64,000 nt of DNA from Procambarus clarkii. Taxonomy: Eukaryota; Arthropoda; Malacostraca; Decapoda; Cambaridae. Of the stretch, positions 55,833 to 64,000 are shown in pieces. Within the stretch, counting starts at the first letter, position 1; each line of letters begins with the position of its first letter. The stretch is taken from contig NC_091208.1 in NCBI RefSeq assembly GCF_040958095.1, positions 9,444,048-9,508,047 of the forward strand, written 5' to 3'. The notes beneath the pieces were generated by a model. It saw only the letters and a list, made by a program, of their open reading frames with translations, had not been told where the DNA came from and did no database searches. The translations under genes were made by a program, and so were the position numbers.

Positions 55833-58036
55833 TACATCCATTGACAGGATACGGATTTCGGATTGGACGAGGGAGGCGGGGGGTGGGAGGGGGTAATGGA
55901 ATGATGCTCAGTAACTAAGTGATCTCCACTTACTGACGACTGTGACAGTGGCCTGAGAATACGGTTCACAAAGGGGATATTAATTTAATAGGGTATTCAA
56001 AGTATCAACACCAAATTTTTGGTGAAATAAAACAAAAAAAATTGTGAACATGAAAGTTACCCATGAAGGCAGTATAGAAAACCACGAAAAGACCACCGTC
56101 TCAGTGTGGAATGAAAAGCAGAGTAATAATATTTTTTACTTGTCAAATACCATTCTTTTATAAAACATAAACATATTAAACAATAATTAATTAAAAATAT
56201 AAGCGTAAAACAAGGAATTGATATTTTTTTTTAAATATAAAGATGTAGAAATTTGAACGCAAATCTTTTATTTTCCTAATATTTTTAGAAAAAGCAGTAT
56301 TTATATAAAAGAAACATCGATGTGTTATTAAGACTTCTAAATATTAAAATTTTGAGTGTACATAGGAAAAAAAATTGTATTAACAGTCATTTGTACGTCT
56401 GCATCACTTAGCTACGGTGTACTACAGTTGTTAGTGTTGTGTAATACTTACTGAGTACCGTGTTTTAAAGCCAGTGGTTGTCACAGAAACTCGGGTTTCA
56501 ACAGGTTGGTGTTTTGGTCACGCTGGTGTTTTGTTCAGGTGGCCACATAAGTGTAAGCGTAGACCTAGTAGGTGGTCACAGAGTACCTAATCCAAGTGAC
56601 GTCATGCACTAAGCATGACCCCAGTGACATCATGCGCTAAGCAGGACCCCAGTGACGTCATGCAATTATCAGGACACCAGTGACGTCATGCACTAAGCAG
56701 GACCCCAGATACTTTATGCACTAAGCAGGACCCCAGTGACGTTGTGAACTAAGTAGGACCCCAAGTGACGTCATGCACTAATTAGGACTTCAGTGACGTC
56801 ATGCACTAAGCAGGACCCCAGTGACGTCATGCACTAAGCATGCCCCCAGTGACGTCATGCACTAAGCAGGACTTCAGTGACGTCATGCACTAAGCAGGAC
56901 CCCAGTGACGTCATGCACTAAGCATGCCCCCAGTGACGTCATGCACTAAGCAAGACTCCAGTGACGTCATGCACTAAGCAGGACCCCAGTGACGTCATGC
57001 ACTAAGCCAGACTCCAGTGACGTCATGCACTAAGCAGGACTCCAGTGACGTCATGCACTAAGCAGGACCCAAGTGACGTCATGCAATAAGCAGCACCCCA
57101 GTAACGTCATGCACTAAGCAGGACTCCAGTGACGTCATGCACTAAGCAGGACCTCAGTGATGTCATGCATTAAGCAGGACCACAGTGACGTCATGCACTA
57201 GGCCGGACGCTTTATTAATGTGAGGACTCTGACATGCGAATGGACTCACTGCTTTGTGCAGTGATCATTGTTAGTCACTGTTAAACACCAGCTTTCTGGT
57301 TGTTTCTTGAATTCGGTGAATAAACAGCGGTGAATGGCGTAAATGTGTAAACATCAGTCAGGAGGAGGAGGAGGGGTGATGTCTCCATGACAACGGCGTC
57401 TCATCTTCCCTTTAACCCGCATTTATATAGTTCATAACAAGTGAATAAGAAAGAAAAGTCCAAAATCTGAACAATGTTGCAGTGTAACAAGTAGGAAGAC
57501 ATGTTGCAACATCAACGTGCATATTAACTTTATGACCCAAGTATTAGGATATGTTGGAACATCATCAAGCTTCTAATCTCTATGACCAAATATTAGGATA
57601 TGTTGCCACATCATCATGCTTCTAAACTCTATGATCAAGTATTGGGATTTGTTGCCACATCATCAATTTTCTAAACTATATCACCAAGTATTAGGATATG
57701 TTGCAACATCATCATGCTTATAAACGTTATGACCCACGTATTATGATATGTTGCAACATCAAGGTTCTAAACTCTATGATCCAAGAATTAAGATATGTTG
57801 CAATATCATTATGCTTCTAAACACATTTTTTAGTTTAGAATATTATATCATTATAAATATTGAATTACATGAGTCTGGACCCGGGGCTGAGTGCATGGGC
57901 ATGTTGACAATTTCTCTTGCAAAATCTGCCTCGTTCGTGTTGATATCAATTACAGTTACAGGTGTTTGGATATCACGCATAAAGACGTTGTCCGGATCTG
58001 GCACTTTCATGCTGTTTATTGTAGTGTTTATTGTTA
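55833..58036. repeat. satellite HOR unit, remainder
   Basis: AT spacer 55920-56350, lead-in, CRE array 56593-57208, tail, ~50-bp repeats 57475-57825, linker. No gene. Confidence 0.85.
56593..57208. repeat. 28-bp CRE-like minisatellite, array 6
   Basis: About 21-22 units. The right end (GTGATGTCATGCATTAAGCA then TAGGCCGGAC) matches array 4. Confidence 0.95.
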
Positions 58037-58228
58037 TAACCATAACCAGGCACTGCATCACCAACCTCAACAAGGCCCTGAACAACATCAACACCAGCCT
58101 CCACACCCTCAGTAACAACATAACCATAACCAGGCACTGCATTACCAATCTCAACAAGGCCCTGAACAACATCAACACCAGCCTCCACACCCTCAGCCAC
58201 AACATAACCATAACCAGGCACTACATCC
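58037..58228. repeat. 84-bp tandem repeat array
   Basis: About 2.3 units. The changes ATT and AAT are silent in the plus frame; CAC to AAC is not. Open with the linker from 57748 to 58233. Confidence 0.9.
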
Positions 58229-60373
58229 AATGACAGGATACGGGTTTGGGATTGGACGAGGGAGGCGGGGGGGGGGGGTAATGGAATGATGCTCAGTAAC
58301 TAAGTGATATCCACTTACTGACGACTGTGACAGTGGCCTGAGAATACGGTTCACAAAGGGGATATTAATTTAATAGGGTATTCAAAGTATCAACACCAAA
58401 TTTTTGGTGAAATAAAACATAAAAAATTGTGAACATGAAAGTTACCCATGAAGGCAGTATAGAAAACCACGAAAAGACTTCCGTCTCAGTGTGGAATGAA
58501 AAGCAGAGTAATAATATTTTTTACTTGTCAAATACCATTCTTTTATAAAACATAAATATATTTAACATTAATTAACTAAAAATATATCCTTAAAATAAGG
58601 AATAAATAATTTTTTATATATATAAAGATGTAGAAATTTGAACACAAAACTCTTATCATTTTAATATTAACCGAAAGAAGCAGTATTTACATGAATGAAA
58701 CTTCGGTGTGTTACCAAGGAAATTTCCGAGCCTTAAAATTTTGAGTGTACATAGGAAAAAAAAATTGTGTTTACAGTCATTTGTACGTCTGCATCACTTA
58801 GCTACGGTGTACTACAGTTGTTAGTGTTGTGTAATACTTACTGAGTACCGTGTTTTAAAGCCAGTGGTTGTCACAGAAACTCTGGTTTCAACTGGTTGGT
58901 GTTTTGGTCACGCTGGTGTTTCTTGTTGTTGGTGTTTTGTTCAAGTGGCCACAGAGCTTGTAGGCGTAGACCTAGTAGGTAGTCACAGTGTACCTAATCC
59001 AAGTGACGTCATGCACTAAGCAGGACCCCAGTGACATCAAGCGCTAAGCAGGACCAAAGTGACGTCATGCACTAAGCAGGACTTCAGTGACGTCATGCAC
59101 TAAGCAGGACCCCAGTGACGTCATGCACTAAGCATGCCCCCAGTGACGTCATGCACTAAGCAGGACTCCAGTGACGTCATGCACTAAGCAGGACCCCAGT
59201 GACGTCATGCAATAAGCAGGACCCCAGTGACGTCATGCACTAAGCCAGACTCCAGTGACGTCATGCACTAAGCAGGACCCCAGTGACGTCATGCACTAAG
59301 CAGGACCCCAGTGACGTCATGAACTAAGCAGGACCCAAGTGAAGTCATGCACTAAGCAGCACCCCAGTGACATCATGCACTAAGCAGGACTCCAGTGACG
59401 TCATGCACTAAGCAGTACCCCAGTGACGTCATGCACTAAGCAGGCCCCAGTGACGTCATGCACTAACCAGGCCCCTGACTGACGTTATGCACTAAACAGG
59501 ACCTCAGTGATGCCATGCATTAAGCAGGACCACAGTGACGTCATGCACTAAGCCGGACGCTTTATTAATGTGAGGACTCTGACATGCGAATGGACTCACT
59601 GCTTTGTGCAGTGATCATTGTTAGTCACTGTTAAACACCTGCTTTCTGGTTGTTTCTTGAATTCGGTGAATGGCGTAAATGTGTAAACATCAATCAGGAG
59701 GAGGAGGAGGGGTGATGTCTCCATGACAACGGCGTCTCATCTTCCCCTTAACCCGCATTTATAAAGTTCATAACAAGTGAATGAGAAAGAAATCTCCAAA
59801 ATCTGAACATTGTTGCAGTGTAACAAGTAGGAAGACGTGTTGCAACATCAACATGCATCTTAACTTTTTAACCCTAGTATTAGGATATGTTGGAACATCA
59901 TCAAGCTTCTAAACTCTATGACCAAACATTAGGATATGTTGCCACATCATCATGCTTCTAAACTCTATGATCAAGTATTAGGATTTGTTGCCACATCATC
60001 AATTTTCTAAGCTATATCACCAAGTATTAGGATATGTTGCAACATCATCATGCTTATAAACGTTATGACCCACGTATTATGATATGTTGCAACATCAAGG
60101 TTCTAAACTCTATGATCCAAGAATTAGGATATGTTGCAATATCATTATGTTTCTAAACACATTTTTTAGTTTTGGGATATTATATCATCATAAATATTGA
60201 ATTACATGAGTCTGGACCCGGGGCTGAGTTCATGGGCATGTTGACAATTTCTCTTGCAAAATCTGCCTCGCTCGTGTTGATATCAATTATATTTACAGGT
60301 GTTTGGATATCACACATAAAGACGTTGGCCGGATCTACCACTTTCTTGCTGTTTATTGTAGTGTTTATTGTTA
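58229..60373. repeat. satellite HOR unit, remainder
   Basis: AT spacer 58290-58745, lead-in with CTTGTTGTTGGTGTTTTGTT (extra unit versus neighbours), CRE array 59000-59559, tail, ~50-bp repeats 59815-60165, linker. No gene. Confidence 0.85.
59000..59559. repeat. 28-bp CRE-like minisatellite, array 7
   Basis: About 20 units. TGACGTCA is mostly intact. Confidence 0.95.
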
Positions 60374-60650
60374 TAACCATAACCAGGCACTGCATCACCA
60401 ACCTCAACAAGGCCCTGAACATCATTAACACCAGCCTCCACACTCTCAGCCACAACATAACCATAACCAGGCACTGCATCACCAACCTCAATAAGGCCCT
60501 GAACAACATCAACATCAGCCTCCTCACTCTCAGCCACAACATAACCATAACCAGGCACTGTATCACCAACCTCAACAAGGCCCTGAACAACATGAACACC
60601 AGCCTCCACACCCTCAGCCACAACATAACCATAACCAGGCACTGCATCCA
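60374..60650. repeat. 84-bp tandem repeat array
   Basis: About 3.3 units, the most diverged of the right-hand arrays. Open with the linker from 60172 to 60669 on the plus strand. Confidence 0.9.
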
Positions 60651-61186
60651 ATTACAAGATAAGGAATAGGGATTGGACGGGGGGATAAAGGAGTGGTGCC
60701 CAGCAGCTAAGTTATCCTTACTTACTGACATCTTTGACAATGGCCTAAGAATACGGTACACAAAGCGGATATTAATAAGGCATTGCAAGTATCAACATAA
60801 AATTTCTGGTAAAATGAAACAAAAAAAAATTGAATATAAAAGTTAATCATTAAAGGGGTATAGAAAAACACGACAATTCAATGATGTGGGTGTGAGAGGA
60901 TGAGCAAGATATTAATATTTATTATTTATTAAATACAAACATTTTGTACCATGAAAAATTCTGATATTAAAATTTTACTACTAATATAAAAGTAAATAAA
61001 AACGTTTGTCATTTTTTATTTTGTATAATATTTTAAGAATTTTAGCACAAGTTTTTTTTACCTAAATTTTTAGTAAAATAATTTAATTTATATAAAAATA
61101 AACTTTAGTTAAAATAGACTAAAACTTGATGGTAAAAAATTTTGAGTGTACATTATACACATTAAACTATGCAGTGATTAGGGACC

Positions 61187-61577
61187 CAACCCGTTCTTGC
61201 ACTTTTGTATAGTCAATATTGACTTATTAAATTCATGCATATGTGACTTACTAATTTATTGTGAATATTTTAGCTTACCTTGAAAAGCTTCATAGAAAAC
61301 ACCAACCTTACCTACCCTTCTTAGTATGTTAAGATTAGCATCTCATTGCTTCGTAATTACAATTATTACTTAACCTATTATAGGTATAGGTTAAGTAATA
61401 ATTGTAATTACGAAGCAATGAGATGCTTATCTTAACATACTAAGAAGGTTAGGGAAGGTCGGTGTTTTCTGTGAAGCTTTTCAAGGTAAACGGAAATATT
61501 CACAATAAATTAGTATGTCACATATGCACTTATTTAATAAGTCAATATTGACAGTAAAAAAGTGCGAGAACGGGTTG
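61187..61577. mobile_element. 391-bp palindromic element, copy 2
   Basis: Same ends as 38820-39210 and in the same place in the HOR unit, with flanks AGGGACC (61180-61186) and AGGAATC (61578-61584). It reflects one insertion copied with the unit. Confidence 0.8.
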
Positions 61578-61775
61578 AGGAATCACTTAGAGGCTGTCTA
61601 CTACACTAGTCGTCGCAGTTGTTAGAGTGGGGGACACTTAGCTACTGTGTACCATGTTCTGAGGTCTGTGGTTGTCACAGAAAGGCACTTTTCAACAGGT
61701 TGTTGTTGGTGTTTTGGTCACGCTGGTGTTTCTTGTTGTTAATGTTTTGTTCAGGTGGTCACAGAGTACTTAATC

Positions 61776-62254
61776 CCAGTGACGTCATGCACTCACCAGG
61801 ACTCCAGTGACGTCATGCACTAAGCAGGACCCCAGTGATGTCATGTACGAAGCAGGACCCTAGTGACGTCATGCACTAAGCAGGACCCCAGTGGCGTCAT
61901 GTACTAAACAGGACCCTAGTGACGTCAGGCCCTAAACAGGACCCCAGAGACATCATGCACTAAGCAGAACCCCTGTGACGTCATGCACTAAGCAGGACCC
62001 AAGTGGTGTCATGCACTAAGCAGGACCCCTGTGACGTCATGCACTAAGCAGGATCCCAGTGACGTCCTACACTAAGCAGGAACCCAGTGACGTCCTGCAC
62101 TAAGCAGGACCCCAGTGATGTCATTCACTAAGCTGGACCCCAGTGACGTTATGCTCTAAGCAGGACTCCCAGTGACGTCATGCACTAAGCAGGATCCCAG
62201 TGACGTCATACACTAAGCAGAATCTCAGTGACGTCATGCACTAAGTAGGACCCT
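61776..62254. repeat. 28-bp CRE-like minisatellite, array 8
   Basis: About 17 units. Shares with array 2 the variant order GACATCATGC, GTGGTGTCATGC and GACGTCCTACAC. Confidence 0.95.
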
Positions 62255-62990
62255 CATGAATGTGAGGACTCTGACATGAGAATGGATTCACTACTGCGTG
62301 CAGTGATCATTGTAAGGCACTGTTAAACACCTGCTTTCTGGTTGTTTCTTTAATTCGGTGAATGAACGGCGGTGAATGGCGTAAATGTGTAAACATCAGT
62401 CAGGAGGAGGAGGAGGGGTGATGTCTCTTGACAATGGCGTCGCATCTTCCCTTTAACCGGTATTTAATTAATATATAACAAGTGAATGAGAAAGAAATGT
62501 CCAAAATCTGAACAATGTTGCGGTGTAACAAGTAGGAAGACGTGTTGCAACATCATCATGTTTCCTAACTTTATGATCCAAGTATTAAGATATGTTGCAA
62601 CATCATCAATCATCTTCTGAGCTCTATGACCCAGTATTAGGATATGTTGCAACATCATCATGCTTCTTAACTCTATGATCAAATATTAGGATATGTTGAA
62701 ACATCAAGGTTCCAAACTCTATGATCCAAGAATTAAGTTATGTTGCAATATCATGCTTCTAAACTCCGTTTTTAGTTTAGAATATAGATTAGAATAATAT
62801 TTCATTATAAATATTGAATTCCATGAGTCTGGAACGGGGACCAAGTGCATGGGCATGTTGACAAATTCTCTTGCAAAATCTGCCTCGCTCGTGTTGATAT
62901 GAATTATATTTACATGAGTTTGGATATTACGCACAATGAAGTTGTCCGGATCTACCACTTTCATGCTGTTTATTGTAGTGTTTATTGTTA

Positions 62991-63352
62991 TAACCATAAC
63001 CAGGCACTGCATCACCAACCTCAACAAGGCCCTGAACAACATCAACACCAGCCTCTACACCCTCAGCCACAACATAACCATAACCAGGCACTGCATCACC
63101 AACCTCAACAAGGCCCTGAACAACATCAACACCAGCCTCCACACCCTCAGCCACAACATAACTATAACCAGGCACTGCATCACCAACCTCAACAAAGCCC
63201 TGAACAACACCAACACCAGCCTCCACACCCTCAGCCACAACATAACCATAACCAGGCACTGCATCACCAGCCTCAACAAGGCCCTGAACAACATCAACAC
63301 CAGCCTCCACACCCTCAGCCACAACATAACCATAACCAGGCACTGCATCCAA
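62991..63352. repeat. 84-bp tandem repeat array
   Basis: About 4.3 units, open in several frames on both strands because 84 is a multiple of three. Followed by the start of another AT spacer, to about 63478. Confidence 0.9.
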
Positions 63353-63478
63353 TGACAGGATAAGAATTTGGGATTGGACGGGGAAGGCGGGGGAAAGGGG
63401 TAATGGAATGATGCCCAGTAACTAAGTGATCCCCACTTACTGACGACTGTGACAGTGGCCTGAGAATACGGTTCGCAA

Positions 63479-64000
63479 ACAGACAAATAACACAACACCT
63501 ATACCCCCTATTAGACTATTTTACAGGAACTTCTTTTCCACAGCTCATAAAACGGAGGAAAGGGTCCTGAAAGATATTGTTAATAGAAACGTTATCCCTA
63601 CAGAGAAAAATCAGAGGATACAACTGACGATTTACTATAAAAGCAGAAAAACGGCCAGCCTACTCATGAGAAACTCTCCAGACACAAAACAGAACGCTTT
63701 AAAAGAGACTAACGTCGTCTATGCCTTCAAATGCCCTCTTGGGGACTGTAAGCTCCAAAAAACCCAGTATATAGGCAAGACAACAACATCTCTTTCTAGG
63801 CGTTTAACGATGCATAAGCAACAGGGCTCCATTAAGGAACATATAATCTCTTCCCACAACCAAACCATCGCCAGAGAAATCCTAGTAAACAACACAGAAA
63901 TCATCGATAGATACAGCGATAGCAGGCGGCTTGACGTTTGCGAGGCACTACACATCAAGAAGTCAACACCAGCAATCAACAGCCAATTAATGCACAACTA
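63479..64000 (+). pseudogene. third Penelope copy, 3' fragment, runs off the window
   Basis: Joins the satellite at ACGGTTCGCAAA and reads IPPIRLFYRNFFSTAHKTEE onward through VVYAFKCPLGDC and YIGKTTTSLSRRL, in one open frame to the window edge. It lacks the RT, so it is strongly 5'-truncated. Nearly identical to the copies at 3851-6572, with a few substitutions. It is inserted in the AT spacer rather than in (TA)n. Confidence 0.85.

Larger units (their letters stand above)
60651..62990. repeat. satellite HOR unit with palindromic element, remainder
   Basis: AT spacer to 61179, palindromic element 61187-61577, lead-in, CRE array 61776-62254, tail, ~50-bp repeats 62515-62765, linker. Much closer to the unit at 38045-40546 than to its neighbours. 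Confidence 0.85.

Noticed and set aside
60180..60788. Leu/Val/Met-rich 202-codon minus-strand ORF as a membrane protein, and similar ones in other units
   Set aside because: 84 bp is a multiple of three, so any stop-free frame stays open across the array; this frame shows no conservation pattern.

Overview
This window is eukaryotic, repeat-dominated genomic DNA, most likely from an arthropod and probably a decapod crustacean. That is an inference from the mix of Penelope, BEL/Pao, L2-like, Jockey-like and I-like retroelements, TTAGG-type (arthropod telomere motif) repeats and long (TA)n runs. I see no bacterial gene, operon, rRNA or functional tRNA, and no convincing host single-copy gene.

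Layout. 1-1204 is a GC-rich broken retroelement-like remnant ending in a (CAA)n tail. 1266-3089 holds a broken adintovirus/Polinton-type pair: a double-jelly-roll capsid protein and an adenain-like protease. 3134-8095 is (TA)n DNA carrying a head-to-head inverted pair of Penelope elements and two 389-bp palindromic elements built around telomere-like repeats. 8303-9598 has two unrecognised ORFs. 11167-15845 is a decayed L2/CR1-like retrotransposon with a 689-bp inverted-repeat element inside its RT. 16484-18053 (minus) is a gag-like ORF1 remnant with no ORF2 next to it.

From about 18.2 kb to 63.5 kb the underlying sequence is one satellite higher-order repeat (HOR) of about 2.3-2.7 kb. Each unit combines an 84-bp tandem repeat (28 codons, heptad-like), an AT-rich spacer, a 28-bp minisatellite carrying the palindrome TGACGTCA (the CRE/ATF core) and a degenerate ~50-bp repeat with the palindrome ATGTTGCAACAT. 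Mobile elements have broken into this array. A BEL/Pao LTR retrotransposon (20588-38044) sits inside one 84-bp unit, with a 5-bp target duplication. It is itself invaded by an I-like retrotransposon with RNase H (26833-32250), an L2 3' fragment and a 951-bp solo LTR. A Jockey-like element occupies 41380-46860, a tRNA-derived SINE 47309-47590, a second I-like fragment 48773-50770, and a third Penelope fragment runs off the right edge.

The most unusual item is an intact-looking 181-codon SGNH/GDSL-type hydrolase ORF (22661-23206) between the 5' LTR and gag of the BEL/Pao element, on the same strand. The second is the satellite with roughly 140 regularly spaced CRE-like palindromes. All homology statements are from reading motifs by eye; no search was run.
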